Shown here: positions 1 to 8,524 of the stretch, piece after piece
How the letters are laid out: each line of letters opens with the position of its first letter
Position numbering within the stretch: the stretch's first letter is position 1
Source of the DNA: Alloyangia pacifica
GTDB taxonomy: Bacteria; Pseudomonadota; Alphaproteobacteria; Rhodobacterales; Rhodobacteraceae
Direction of reading: 5' to 3'
Length of the DNA: 64,000 nt
NCBI RefSeq assembly: GCF_900116195.1
Contig: NZ_FOZW01000017.1
Location: 46,166-110,165 of the forward strand
Notes under the pieces: model-generated
The model's database searches: none
What the model was told of the DNA's origin: nothing
Seen by the model: the letters and a program-made list of their open reading frames with translations, nothing else
Translations under genes and position numbers: made by a program

Positions 1-528
1 GCCGAGCGAGGCGGCGATGGGCGCGCCGAGCAGCGGCATCAGGATCAGCATCGGGATCACCGCGATGTCCTGCGTCAGCAGCACCGAGAAGGCCGAGCGC
101 CCTCCGGCGGTCTGCATCAGCCCCTTTTCCGACAGGGTCTGCAGCACGATGGCGGTGGAGGAGAGGGCAAAGACCATCCCGGCGGCGAGCGCGGTGGTCC
201 AGACACTGCCCAGCCCCATGACCACCGCGGTCACCGCCGCCATGGTCAGCAGGATTTGCAGCCCCCCGAGACCGATCAGCCGGTGCCGCATGTCCCAAAG
301 CGCGCGCGGCTCCAGCTCCAGCCCGATGATGAAGAGCATCATCACCACGCCGAACTCGGCGAAGTGGCGCAGGTCATCGGTGTGCGACACGAGGTGCAGC
401 CCCGGCCCGATGATGATCCCGGCGAGCAGGTAGCCCAGCACCGAGCCCAGTCCCAGCCGCGTTGCGATGGGTACCGCGACCACTGCCGCGGCGAGGTAGA
501 TCGAGGCCTGAAAGAGCGCGCTTTCCAT
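1..528 (-). CDS. Kef-type K+/H+ antiporter (CPA2), N-terminal part, cut by window edge
   Basis: The minus-strand frame is open from an ATG at 528 to the first base of the window, giving 176 residues of an N-terminus. The translation begins [20 protein letters not shown] and continues with several hydrophobic helices. It carries the hallmark [12 protein letters not shown] segment (about residues 32-43), an [19 protein letters not shown] segment, and [10 protein letters not shown] near residue 120, all typical of the CPA2 Na+/H+ exchanger domain of KefB/KefC/YbaL proteins. The family exchanges K+ or Na+ for H+ across the inner membrane. Any C-terminal TrkA-N regulatory domain lies outside the window, so KefB, KefC or a simpler CPA2 antiporter cannot be told apart. 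It is divergent from metZ. Confidence 0.85.
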   Translation of the reverse strand, partial: MESALFQASIYLAAAVVAVPIATRLGLGSVLGYLLAGIIIGPGLHLVSHTDDLRHFAEFGVVMMLFIIGLELEPRALWDMRHRLIGLGGLQILLTMAAVTAVVMGLGSVWTTALAAGMVFALSSTAIVLQTLSEKGLMQTAGGRSAFSVLLTQDIAVIPMLILMPLLGAPIAASLG

Positions 529-679
529 GTCAGTCCCGTGCCTGTTTCCGTCTGCCCTTGCCCGCGCATGATGGGGCGGGAACGCGCGGAATGACAAGCG
601 CCCCCGGTGCGCGCCCGACATCACGTGACATTCGGGCAGGCCGCCTGATCCGCAGTTTCCGCCAGGGCCGTGCTCACGC
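529..679. other. gene-free stretch between kef-like gene and metZ promoter
   Basis: Divergent intergenic space. I see no convincing small gene here. It must hold the promoter of the minus-strand antiporter, but I could not pick out clear boxes for it. The metZ promoter and riboswitch follow immediately. Confidence 0.5.
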
Positions 680-708
680 TTGACCGATGCGCCGCAGAAG
701 CGTATTTC
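680..708 (+). promoter_or_regulatory. sigma-70-type promoter for the metZ leader
   Basis: TTGACC at 680-685 and TATTTC at 703-708 are separated by 17 nt, a good match to the housekeeping -35/-10 pattern. The predicted start of transcription falls around 714-716, exactly where the first helix of the SAM-II aptamer begins, which supports both calls. Confidence 0.6.
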
Positions 709-712
709 ACGC

Positions 713-768
713 GCCGTGGCGATTTGTTGACGGATTGCGGGCCACGTAAAACATTCCGCTAAAAGGTC
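713..768 (+). promoter_or_regulatory. SAM-II riboswitch (metA/SAM-alpha motif) upstream of metZ
   Basis: P1 is CGTGGC (715-720) pairing with GCCACG (741-746). The loop GATTTGTTGACGGATTGCGG has the conserved GATTT start of the SAM-II class. The 3' part is TAAAACATTCCGCTAAAAGG (747-766), matching the conserved UAAA...GCUAAAAAGG stretch. The pseudoknot helix is supported by GCGG (737-740) with CCGC (756-759). SAM-II aptamers are known mainly from alphaproteobacteria ahead of metA, metX and metZ, which fits the gene downstream. Binding of S-adenosylmethionine should lower metZ expression. Confidence 0.9.
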
Positions 769-777
769 GGACGAGAG

Positions 778-812
778 AGCCCCTTTCGCTTGACCGCGGA
801 CGGGGCTTTTTC
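778..812 (+). terminator. rho-independent terminator in the metZ leader (riboswitch expression platform)
   Basis: AGCCCC (778-783) pairs with GGGGCT (802-807), followed by a run of five T (807-811). It sits between the aptamer and the metZ start codon, so it is probably regulatory. The aptamer 3' end AAAGG (762-766) is complementary to CCTTT (782-786) in the 5' arm of the terminator, so an antiterminator in the SAM-free state is plausible. That last point is inference. Confidence 0.75.
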
Positions 813-858
813 ATTTCCGGCGCAACGGGATGGCCGGGACACAGAAAGGTGGAAGACC

Positions 859-2043
859 ATGGCAGATTTCAAGAAGGCATCGCGAACCGAACTGGTGCAC
901 GGCGGAACGAAGCGCAGCCAGTGGGGGGAGCTGAGCGAGGCGATCTTCCTCACCCAGGGCTTTGCCTACGACAGCGCCGAGCAGGCCGAGGCGCGCTTCA
1001 TCAAGACCGAGGCGGATGAGTACATCTACGCCCGCTACGGCAATCCCACCGTTGCCATGTTCGAGGAACGCATCGCGCTGCTGGAAGGCGCCGAGGATGC
1101 CTTTGCCACCGCCTCGGGCATGGCCGCCGTCTCGGGCGCGCTGACCGCCATGCTGAAGGCCGGCGACCGCGTCGTCGCGGCCCGCGCGCTCTTCGGCTCC
1201 TGCCTTTACGTGCTGGAAACCATCCTGACCCGCTTCGGTGTCGAGGTGGTCTTCGTCGATGGGGCCGATCTGGCCCAATGGGAAGAGGCGCTGAAGCCGG
1301 GCGCGGAACTGGTCTTCTTCGAGAGCATGTCGAACCCGACGCTGGAGCTGGTGGACGTGGAAGCCGTCTCGAAGCTCGCGCATGCAGTTGGTGCCAAGGT
1401 CGTGGTCGACAACGTCTTCTCGACCCCGGTCTACAGCCGTGCCATCGAGCAGGGCGCCGACGTGGTGGTCTACTCGGCCACCAAGCACATCGACGGCCAG
1501 GGCCGCACGCTGGGCGGGGTGATCCTCGGCTCGCGCGAGATCATCCGCGGCGTCATCGAGCCCTACATGAAGCACACCGGCGGCTCGATGAGCCCCTTCA
1601 CCGCCTGGGTCATGCTCAAGGGTCTGGAGACCATCGACCTGCGCGTACGTGCGCAGACCGCCTCGGCCGAAGCCATCGCCAAGGCGGTCATCGGCCATCC
1701 CAAGGTGACCCGCGTCAGCTACCCGGGGCTGGAGAGCCACCCGCAGCACGAGCTGGCGCAGCGCCAGCTCGGGGCAGGGGGCACGATGGTCGCCTTCGAG
1801 ATTGAAGGCGGAAAAGAGGCAGCCTTCCGTTTCTGCAACGCGCTGAAGGTGATCCTGATCTCCAACAACCTCGGCGATGCCAAGTCGATCGCCACGCATC
1901 CTGCCACGACGACCCACCAGCGCCTCTCCCCGGAGCAGCGCCAAGGGCTTGGAATTGGGGACGGTTTGATCCGTCTTTCGGTCGGCATCGAGGACACCGG
2001 GGATCTTGTTGCAGATATTCAACAAGCCCTTGACGTTGCGTAA
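859..2043 (+). CDS. metZ: O-succinylhomoserine sulfhydrylase
   Basis: Cytosolic PLP enzyme of the Cys/Met metabolism family that makes homocysteine from O-succinylhomoserine and sulfide. The start is ATG at 859, preceded by AAAGGTGG, giving 394 residues, the usual length; an in-frame TTG at 790 lies inside the leader and is rejected. Visible motifs are ARYGNPT (about 58-64), the PLP-contacting VVVDN aspartate D184, and SATKH with the Schiff-base lysine K209. The C-terminal HPATTTHQRLSPEQR segment is typical of this family. MetZ is favoured over cystathionine gamma-synthase by overall resemblance and by the SAM-II riboswitch upstream. Transcription ends at the hairpin just after its stop codon. 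Confidence 0.93.
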   Translation: MADFKKASRTELVHGGTKRSQWGELSEAIFLTQGFAYDSAEQAEARFIKTEADEYIYARYGNPTVAMFEERIALLEGAEDAFATASGMAAVSGALTAMLKAGDRVVAARALFGSCLYVLETILTRFGVEVVFVDGADLAQWEEALKPGAELVFFESMSNPTLELVDVEAVSKLAHAVGAKVVVDNVFSTPVYSRAIEQGADVVVYSATKHIDGQGRTLGGVILGSREIIRGVIEPYMKHTGGSMSPFTAWVMLKGLETIDLRVRAQTASAEAIAKAVIGHPKVTRVSYPGLESHPQHELAQRQLGAGGTMVAFEIEGGKEAAFRFCNALKVILISNNLGDAKSIATHPATTTHQRLSPEQRQGLGIGDGLIRLSVGIEDTGDLVADIQQALDVA

Positions 2044-2052
2044 TAATCAGGC

Positions 2053-2090
2053 GGCTAGGGGAAATAACGTTTGCCCTAGCCACATTTTTG
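2053..2090 (+). terminator. terminator after metZ
   Basis: GGCTAGGG (2053-2060) and CCCTAGCC (2074-2081) form a perfect 8-bp stem ten bases after the metZ stop codon, followed by ACATTTTT. The T-run is offset by three bases but the position is right. Confidence 0.75.
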
Positions 2091-2206
2091 CCCGCAATAG
2101 ATGATCCATAAGAGTAGTGGTGCCCGTATAAGGGTCGTAAATGGTGGTTTTTTCGGTAAAACATCCTAAGTACGTTGGAACGAACCCCCGCCTCGGAGGG
2201 CAGGAC

Positions 2207-3307
2207 ATGAATGTGTATTCGCCGGTAGTTGACCGTAACCCAAGCCGTGATGACGCAGAGGCAGCGCTTGCCGTTCTCCGTCAATGGACCGAGGCAGCCG
2301 ACGACAGTGAAATTACCGATCTCGACCCCGCACTTCTGAAACTTCTGGGGGCAGCGCAGGACTATCCGGTCTTCTCGCGCCAGTATCCCGAGGGTTTCGC
2401 CGTCGATGACGCCTACAAGACCTCGTTGCCCGACCTGCAGAACGGTCCGGCCTCGCTGATCCGTGGCGAAAATGTGCGCATCCAGCACGTCGGCATTTCG
2501 AACTTCCGCCTTCCGATCAGCTACAAGCTGAAGGACGGCCAGTCCCTTTCCGTCGAAACCTCGGTGACCGGCACGGTCAGCCTCGAGGCCGACAAAAAGG
2601 GAATCAACATGTCGCGCATCATGCGCAGCTTCTACACCCATGCCGAGAAGAGCTTCAGCTTCGGCGTGATCGAGGCGGCGCTCGACGACTACAAGTCCGA
2701 CCTCGAAAGCTTCGATGCGCGCATCCAGATGCGTTTCCGCTTCCCGATGAAGGTGGAGAGCCTGCGCTCGGGCCTGTCGGGCTACCAGTACTACGACATC
2801 GCGCTCGAACTGGTCGAGCAGGATGGCGTGCGCCAGCGCATTGCCCACCTCGATTACGTCTACAGCTCGACCTGCCCCTGCTCGCTGGAGCTTTCCGAGC
2901 ACGCTCGCCAGTTCCGTGGCCAGCTCGCCACGCCGCACTCGCAGCGTTCGGTGGCGCGGGTCTCGGTGGTGCTGAACGACGACAGCGACGACTGCCTGTG
3001 GTTCGAGGACCTCGTGGGCCTGTGTCGCACCGCGGTGCCGACCGAGACGCAGGTCATGGTCAAGCGCGAGGACGAGCAGGCATTTGCCGAGCTCAACGCC
3101 GCCAACCCGATCTTCGTCGAGGATGCCGCGCGCCTCTTTGCCGAGGCGATGGCCGGTGAAGAGCGGATCGGCGACTTCCGCGTGCTCTGCAGCCACCAGG
3201 AAAGCCTGCACTCGCATGACGCCGTGGCGCTGCTGACCCAGGGCGCGACCTTCGCGCAGACCAGCCTCGATCCGACGCTCTTCCCGAGCCTGATCCATCA
3301 GGGCTGA
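2207..3307 (+). CDS. folE2: GTP cyclohydrolase IB (FolE2 type)
   Basis: Converts GTP to 7,8-dihydroneopterin triphosphate at the entry to tetrahydrofolate synthesis, using metals other than zinc. The start at ATG 2207 has a strong GGAGGG site just upstream and gives 366 residues; an in-frame upstream ATG at 2141 would add 22 residues without a good site. Motifs of the family are visible: IQHVGISNFRLP (about 92-103), NMSRIMRSF (134-142) and SSTCPCS (220-226), whose first cysteine is the expected catalytic metal ligand. Rhodobacteraceae often carry FolE2 as the only GTP cyclohydrolase. In other bacteria folE2 is often Zur-controlled, but I see no GTTATAAC-type Zur box upstream of this copy. Confidence 0.93.
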   Translation: MNVYSPVVDRNPSRDDAEAALAVLRQWTEAADDSEITDLDPALLKLLGAAQDYPVFSRQYPEGFAVDDAYKTSLPDLQNGPASLIRGENVRIQHVGISNFRLPISYKLKDGQSLSVETSVTGTVSLEADKKGINMSRIMRSFYTHAEKSFSFGVIEAALDDYKSDLESFDARIQMRFRFPMKVESLRSGLSGYQYYDIALELVEQDGVRQRIAHLDYVYSSTCPCSLELSEHARQFRGQLATPHSQRSVARVSVVLNDDSDDCLWFEDLVGLCRTAVPTETQVMVKREDEQAFAELNAANPIFVEDAARLFAEAMAGEERIGDFRVLCSHQESLHSHDAVALLTQGATFAQTSLDPTLFPSLIHQG

Positions 3308-3367
3308 CGCCGGGGCCTCCGCGCCCGGGCGCTGCCCGAGGCTGCCGCAAGATTTGGCACTTCCCCG

Positions 3368-3396
3368 ATGCCGCCGGTCACTCCGGCGGCATTTTG
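3368..3396 (+). terminator. terminator after folE2
   Basis: TGCCGCCGG (3369-3377) pairs with CCGGCGGCA (3383-3391) through a five-base loop, followed by TTTT. Confidence 0.85.
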
Positions 3397-3494
3397 CTGC
3401 ACTGCGGAAATTTTCCGGCGCACGTTCATGATTTCCATGCGGGGAGGGGGCATGCTGGGACCGGGAGGGCAGGCAACCCACCGGAGGTCTTCGT

Positions 3495-3734
3495 ATGGCC
3501 ACGAGCAGCATCGCAGAGAATGTCATGATCGGCATGGGACGGGGATCGCTCCGTGCCAGGATCGACGCCTATTTCGTGGGCATCGGGCAGGGCATCAACG
3601 CCTACGGGCTGCGCCGCGCGCGGATGCACCAAATCCTCGTGCTGGAAAGCCAGAGCGACGAGCGCCTGGCCGAGCTGGGGCTGACCCGCGACCAGATCCT
3701 GCCACATGTGTTCCGCGACCTCTTCGGCGACTGA
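3495..3734 (+). CDS. small DUF1127-like protein
   Basis: A 79-residue basic, helical protein with a good GGAGG site before the ATG. The C-terminal half contains SDERLAELGLTRDQI and ends HVFRDLFGD. This matches the DUF1127 pattern (a short run around xLaeLGLtRxqI) and the C-terminal FRDLF found in many Rhodobacteraceae paralogues. DUF1127 proteins are small, often RNA-associated or stress-linked, and their function is mostly unknown. It stands alone between folE2 and trkH with its own leader, 45 bases before trkH. Confidence 0.7.
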   Translation: MATSSIAENVMIGMGRGSLRARIDAYFVGIGQGINAYGLRRARMHQILVLESQSDERLAELGLTRDQILPHVFRDLFGD

Positions 3735-3778
3735 GGGGCGCGCTTGACAGGCGCGGGCCGGCGGGCGAAGGCTCTGCC

Positions 3779-5227
3779 ATGTTCGATGTCCGCCCCGTCG
3801 CCTACGTCCTTGGCCTTCTCGTCACTACGCTCGGCGGCTGCATGCTGGTCCCGTTCCTCGTGGACATTGCCGAAGCGCGCGGACATTGGCCTGTCTTCCT
3901 CGAAAGCGCATTGATCACCATGCTCTGCGGCGGCCTCGTGAGCCTCGCCTGCGCCAACGCCGGGCGGCAGGGGCTGACGCTGCAGCAGACCTTCCTGCTG
4001 ACCGTCGGAGCCTGGGTGGTGCTGCCCTTCTTCGGCGGCATTCCCTTCATGCTCGGGGCGACCGAGGCGCGGGTGGTGGACGCCTTCTTCGAGGCCATGT
4101 CGGGGATCACCACCACCGGCTCCACCGTCTTCACCGGGCTCGACGCGTTGCCCAAGGGCATCCTGCTCTGGCGCGGCATCCTGCAATGGCTGGGCGGCAT
4201 CGGGATCATCGTCGTCGCCATGGTCTTCCTGCCCGAGCTGCGGGTCGGGGGGATGCAGATCTTCCGCTCCGAGGCCTTCGAGACCATGGGCAAGATCCTG
4301 CCCCGCGCCACCGAGATCGCCTCGTCGATCTCGACCATCTACGTGGGCATGACGCTGGCCTGTGCCGCCGCCTACATGGTCTGCGGCATGGATGCCTTCG
4401 ATGCCACGGTGCACGCGCTGACCACGCTCTCGACCGGCGGTTTCGCCAATTATGATGCCTCCTTCGGCACATTTCAGGGCCCGGCGGAATATGTCGCCGC
4501 CTTCTTCATGATCGCCGCCGCGCTACCCTTCGTGCGCTACGTGCAGATGCTGGGCGGCCACCATACGGCGCTGTGGCAGGACAGCCAGGTCCGCGCCTTC
4601 TTTGCCACCATCCTCGCGCTGGTGGCGGTGATGAGCGTGACCCTGGTCTTCCAGTTCCCGCACCACCCCGAGCAGGCGATCCGCGAGTCGCTGTTCAACA
4701 TCAGCTCGATCATCTCCGGCACCGGCTACGCCTCTGTGGACTACATGGGCTGGGGGCCGTTCCTGATCACGCTGTTCTTCTTCATCGGGCTGATCGGCGG
4801 CTGTGCGGGCTCGACCGCCTGCTCGGTGAAGATCTTCCGCTACCAGCTGCTTTTCGCCTCGATCCGCGTCCAGCTCAAGCGCATCCGCGCCCCGCATGGC
4901 GTCTTCACCCCGCGCTTCGACGGTCGGCCGGTGGCCGACGACGTGCTGAGCTCGGTGATGGCTTATTTCGTCTTCTTCGTGGTCTCGCTGGGCGTGCTGT
5001 CGGTGGCGCTCGGCTTCACCGGCCTCGACTTCGTCACCTCGCTGTCGGGCGCGGCCACCGCGCTGGCCAATGTCGGGCCGGGGCTGGGCGACATCATTGG
5101 CCCGGCGGGCAACTTCGCGACGCTCAACGACACCGCCAAATGGCTGCTCTCCTTTGCCATGCTGGTCGGCCGGCTGGAGATCATGGCGGTCTTCGTGCTC
5201 TTCACCGTGCGCTTCTGGCGCGACTGA
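3779..5227 (+). CDS. trkH: TrkH-type potassium uptake channel subunit
   Basis: Inner-membrane pore subunit of the Trk system for K+ uptake, 482 residues from ATG 3779. The four pore-loop selectivity filters characteristic of the TrkH/KtrB fold are visible: SGITTTGST (108-116), STGGF (218-222), SGTGY (313-317) and NVGPG (431-435). About ten hydrophobic helices precede and separate these loops. The usual cytosolic partner TrkA (NAD-binding) is not next to it and must be encoded elsewhere. The downstream gene is convergent and the two are separated by a palindromic element that can end transcripts from both sides. Confidence 0.93.
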   Translation: MFDVRPVAYVLGLLVTTLGGCMLVPFLVDIAEARGHWPVFLESALITMLCGGLVSLACANAGRQGLTLQQTFLLTVGAWVVLPFFGGIPFMLGATEARVVDAFFEAMSGITTTGSTVFTGLDALPKGILLWRGILQWLGGIGIIVVAMVFLPELRVGGMQIFRSEAFETMGKILPRATEIASSISTIYVGMTLACAAAYMVCGMDAFDATVHALTTLSTGGFANYDASFGTFQGPAEYVAAFFMIAAALPFVRYVQMLGGHHTALWQDSQVRAFFATILALVAVMSVTLVFQFPHHPEQAIRESLFNISSIISGTGYASVDYMGWGPFLITLFFFIGLIGGCAGSTACSVKIFRYQLLFASIRVQLKRIRAPHGVFTPRFDGRPVADDVLSSVMAYFVFFVVSLGVLSVALGFTGLDFVTSLSGAATALANVGPGLGDIIGPAGNFATLNDTAKWLLSFAMLVGRLEIMAVFVLFTVRFWRD

Positions 5228-5244
5228 GGATGCCTCCGGCGGGC

Positions 5245-5350
5245 GTATTTGGAGAAACATGAAGGCGCGTCCGGCTTTCATCTTTCCCCAAATACTCATC
5301 TCGCGGCGGAGAGGTCGTGGCCGAGGCCGGGGCGACGGGCACCCCGGCCT
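5245..5350. repeat. palindromic intergenic element, copy A (likely bidirectional terminator)
   Basis: A 19-nt inverted repeat with two or three mismatches: arms 5245-5263, starting GTATTTGG, and 5277-5295, ending CAAATAC. A GC hairpin follows, AGGCCGGGG (5324-5332) with CCCCGGCCT (5342-5350). It lies between the convergent trkH and D-lactate dehydrogenase genes. Related elements occur at 12444-12572, 15692-15757 and 52868-52967. Confidence 0.7.
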
Positions 5351-5357
5351 GCCGCCG

Positions 5358-6731
5358 TCACCCCTGCGGCACCAGCTTGCCGGGGTTCATGATGTTCTGC
5401 GGGTCGAGCGCGCGCTTGATCTCGCCCATGACCTGCCAGCCCATCCCGTGTTCCTCTTCCATGTAGGCCAGCTTGCCATGGCCGACGCCGTGCTCGCCGG
5501 TGCAGGTGCCGCCCATCCGCAGGGCGCGCTCGGCCATGCGGTGCGACAGGCGCTTGGCCTCGACGAGGTCCTCGGGCTTGTCGGGATCAAGCAGAAGGAT
5601 GGCGTGGAAGTTGCCGTCGCCGACATGGCCGAGGATCGGGCCGGGGATGCCGCTCGCCGCGATGTCGGCCTGGGTCTCCTCGACCGCTTCGGCCAGCCGC
5701 GAGATCGGCACGCAGATGTCGGTCACCACCGCCCGTGCGCCCTTGCGCGAGGCGAGGATGGCGTAATAGCCGTTGTGGCGCAGCGCCCAGAGGGCCCGGC
5801 GCTCCTCCTCTCGGGTCGACCATTCGAACGGGCTGCCGCCGTTGTCCGCGACGATCTCGGCAAAGCGCTCGGCGTCCTGTGTCACGCTTTCGGGCGAGCC
5901 GTTGAACTCCACCAGAAGGTGCGGGCTGTCGGCCATCGCCATGCCCGAATAGGCCGAGAAGGCCCGGGCGGTGGCGGCGTCGACGAATTCGATGCGGGCC
6001 ATGGGGATGCCCATCTGGATGGTCTCCATCACCGCCGTGACCGCGCTGCCCATGTCGGGGAAGGCGCAGATGCCCGCCGAGACCGCCTCGGGGATGCCGT
6101 GCAGGCGCAGCGTCAGCTCGGTGACGAGACCGAGCGTGCCCTCGGAGCCGACGAAAAGCGCGGTGAGGTCATAGCCCGCCGCCGACTTGCGGGCGCGGGT
6201 GCCGGTCTCGATGGTGCGCCCGTCGGCGAGCACCGCCTTCAGCCCCAGCACGTTGTCCCGCATCGAGCCGTAGCGCACCGTCGTGGTGCCCGAGGCGCGG
6301 GTCATCGCCATGCCGCCGAGGGTTGCGTTGGCGCCGGGATCAACCGGGAAGAACAGGCCGGTGGCCCGCAGTTCCTCGTTCAGCGCCTCGCGGGTGACGC
6401 CGGGCTGGATCGTCACATCCATGTCGGCGGGGCGAATTTCCAGCACCTTGTTCATCCGGGTGAAATCGACGGTGACGCCGCCGTTCACCGCCTGGCCGTG
6501 GCCCTCGAGCGAGCTGCCCGCGCCCCAGCCGATGACCGGGCAGGCGTGCTCGGCGCAGATCTGCACGATGCGCTGCACCTCCTCGGCGGTCTCCGGGTAG
6601 GCGACGCCATCAGGTGGGGTGAGGGGGAAATAGGACTCGGAACGGCCATGCTGCTCCAGTTCGGACTTGGAGCGGGTGAATCGTTCGCCTAGGAAGGCAT
6701 CAAGAGCCTCCAGGGCTGCGGCGACGGACAT
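5358..6731 (-). CDS. FAD-linked D-lactate dehydrogenase (cytochrome-type, GlcD/LDHD family)
   Basis: 457 residues with an N-terminal FAD-binding PCMH domain (about 40-220) and a C-terminal FAD-linked oxidase domain. The FAD pyrophosphate loop is VIGWGAGSSLEGHG (66-79); GANATLGGMAMT (about 133-144) and GSEGTLGLVTE (about 194-204) are further family signatures. The C-terminal part has HVGDGNFH and GEHGVGHGK, which hold metal and substrate residues, and ends NPGKLVPQ. The family oxidises D-lactate or a related 2-hydroxy acid and passes electrons to cytochrome c or quinone. GlcD of glycolate oxidase is a close relative, but no glcE/glcF genes are adjacent, so D-lactate (or a similar acid) is the better guess. 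Divergent from the ClC gene with a 73-bp gap. Confidence 0.85.
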   Translation of the reverse strand: MSVAAALEALDAFLGERFTRSKSELEQHGRSESYFPLTPPDGVAYPETAEEVQRIVQICAEHACPVIGWGAGSSLEGHGQAVNGGVTVDFTRMNKVLEIRPADMDVTIQPGVTREALNEELRATGLFFPVDPGANATLGGMAMTRASGTTTVRYGSMRDNVLGLKAVLADGRTIETGTRARKSAAGYDLTALFVGSEGTLGLVTELTLRLHGIPEAVSAGICAFPDMGSAVTAVMETIQMGIPMARIEFVDAATARAFSAYSGMAMADSPHLLVEFNGSPESVTQDAERFAEIVADNGGSPFEWSTREEERRALWALRHNGYYAILASRKGARAVVTDICVPISRLAEAVEETQADIAASGIPGPILGHVGDGNFHAILLLDPDKPEDLVEAKRLSHRMAERALRMGGTCTGEHGVGHGKLAYMEEEHGMGWQVMGEIKRALDPQNIMNPGKLVPQG

Positions 6732-6804
6732 AGAGAAACCTCCGTGGAAAATCGGGGCGACCTTATCCCCGCTCTGCGCCCTGCGAAAGCCATGGGACCG
6801 AGGA

Positions 6805-8481
6805 ATGCCGCAGCAGATTGCCGATCAGTGGCGCGAGACGCGCGCGCTTTGCAGCCGTGGATGGGACACGCTGCGCCACAAGGGGCCGGGGCAGGTCACC
6901 TTCTGGGTGATCGCCTTGCTGGTCGGGGCCGCTGCCGGGTTTGCCGCGCTGCTCTTCCGTATTGCCATCCAGCGGTTGCAGGCCTTTGTCTACGGCACCG
7001 AGGACGTCAACCTGCTGCACACCTTTGCCGAGTCGCTGCCTTGGATCTACGTGCTGCTGATCCCGGTGGCGGGCGGTGCGACGGTCGGGCTCATCCTGCA
7101 GAAGTTCACCCCGGACGGGCGGGTGCGCAGCGTGTCGGACGTGATCGAGGGGGCGGCGCTGAACGACGGGCGGGTCGAGAAGAAGGCGGGCATCGCTTCG
7201 GCGCTCTGCTCGTGGATCACGCTCTCGACCGGTGGCTCCACGGGGCGCGAGGGGCCGGTGGTGCATATCGCCGCGATGATCGCCTCATCGGTGTCCAATC
7301 TCTTGCGCGTCGACGGCATCACCGGGCGCGACCTGCTGGGTTGCGCGGTGGCCGCTGCCGTTTCGGCCAGCTTCAATGCGCCCATCGCCGGCGCGCTTTT
7401 CGGGCTCGAAGTGATCCTGCGCCACTTCGCCCTGCATGCCTTTGCGCCGATCGTGGTGGCCAGCGCCGCGGGCACGGTGATCAACCGCATCTATTTCGGC
7501 GACGTGACCGAGTTCGTGCTGCCCGGCACCACCACAGTGCAGTTCTACCTCGAGCTGCCGGCCTTTTTCATCATGGGGCTGGTCTGCGGGCTGGTGGCGG
7601 TGCTGATGATGAAGGCGCTGTTCTGGTCCGACGGGGTGGGCACGACGATCCAGAACAGGCTCGGCCTGCCGCACTGGCTGCGCCCGGCGGTGGCGGGGCT
7701 GCTGCTGGGGGCCATCGCCATCGCCTTCCCGCACATCATCGGGGTGGGCTACGAGACGACCTCGCGGGCGCTCTCGGGGCAGCTGACGCTGAGCCAGGCC
7801 TTCGTCTTCGCGGCGGTGAAGGTGGCGGCGGTGTCGATTACCATGGCCGGGCGCATGGGCGGCGGCGTGTTCTCGCCCTCGCTGATGGTCGGCGCGCTGA
7901 CCGGGCTGACCTTCGGCCATATCGCCACCGGGCTCTTCCCCGAGCAAAGCTCGGTCTTCACGCTCTACGCGCTCGCGGGCATGGGGGCGGTGGCGGCGGC
8001 GGTGCTGGGCGCGCCGATCTCGACGACGCTCATCGTCTTCGAGCTGACCGGGGACTGGCAGACCGGGCTTGCGGTGATGGTCTCCGTGTCGATGTCCACG
8101 GCGGTGGCCTCGCGGCTCGTCGACCGCAGCTTCTTCCTGTCGCAACTGGAGCGGCGCAACGTGCATCTCGCCGCCGGACCGCAGGCCTACCTTCTGGCGA
8201 TGTTCCGGGTGCAGGGGGTGATGCGCAAGCCCACCGACGAGGGCGCAGCAGATGACGAGGCCTGCCTGCGGATGATCGAGCAGGGGCTTTTCCTGAACGC
8301 ACAGGCAACGCTGGAGGCGGCGCTGCCGCTCTTCGACAAGTCGGGCGTGGCCTACCTGCCGGTGGTGACCCGCAGCGGCCCCGACGACGCGCCGGTGTTG
8401 CAGGGCGCGCTGTTCCACGTCGATGCGCTGAAGGCCTACAACCGCGCGCTGGCGGCGACGGCAGAGGAAGAACACAGCTGA
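6805..8481 (+). CDS. ClC-family chloride channel or H+/Cl- exchanger
   Basis: 558 residues from ATG 6805, which has a GGACCGAGGA site; a longer reading from 6667 would run into the divergent gene. The ClC signatures are present: GGSTGREGPV (143-152) with gating glutamate E149, GGGVFSPSL (352-360), and GAPISTTLIVFELTGD (403-418). E202 in GLEVILRHF is near the position of the proton glutamate of exchanger-type ClCs, so a H+/Cl- antiporter is plausible. About twelve membrane segments are predicted. The C-terminal ~100 residues (after about 450) look like a weak, degenerate CBS-type tail. The family moves chloride or fluoride across the inner membrane; the GREGP glutamate argues against the fluoride-specific subgroup. 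Confidence 0.9.
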   Translation: MPQQIADQWRETRALCSRGWDTLRHKGPGQVTFWVIALLVGAAAGFAALLFRIAIQRLQAFVYGTEDVNLLHTFAESLPWIYVLLIPVAGGATVGLILQKFTPDGRVRSVSDVIEGAALNDGRVEKKAGIASALCSWITLSTGGSTGREGPVVHIAAMIASSVSNLLRVDGITGRDLLGCAVAAAVSASFNAPIAGALFGLEVILRHFALHAFAPIVVASAAGTVINRIYFGDVTEFVLPGTTTVQFYLELPAFFIMGLVCGLVAVLMMKALFWSDGVGTTIQNRLGLPHWLRPAVAGLLLGAIAIAFPHIIGVGYETTSRALSGQLTLSQAFVFAAVKVAAVSITMAGRMGGGVFSPSLMVGALTGLTFGHIATGLFPEQSSVFTLYALAGMGAVAAAVLGAPISTTLIVFELTGDWQTGLAVMVSVSMSTAVASRLVDRSFFLSQLERRNVHLAAGPQAYLLAMFRVQGVMRKPTDEGAADDEACLRMIEQGLFLNAQATLEAALPLFDKSGVAYLPVVTRSGPDDAPVLQGALFHVDALKAYNRALAATAEEEHS

Positions 8482-8524
8482 GCCGCGCGCGCCGACGTCG
8501 GCCGTCATGGAAGAAAGCGTTTGA

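Noticed and set aside
811..2025. 404-codon open frame antisense to metZ
   Set aside because: High-GC shadow frame. The plus-strand MetZ has every expected motif, and the antisense translation is rich in Arg, Gly and His without a recognisable fold.
1715..3535. 606-codon antisense frame across metZ and folE2
   Set aside because: Covers two well-supported plus-strand genes and their terminators; its composition is that of a shadow frame.
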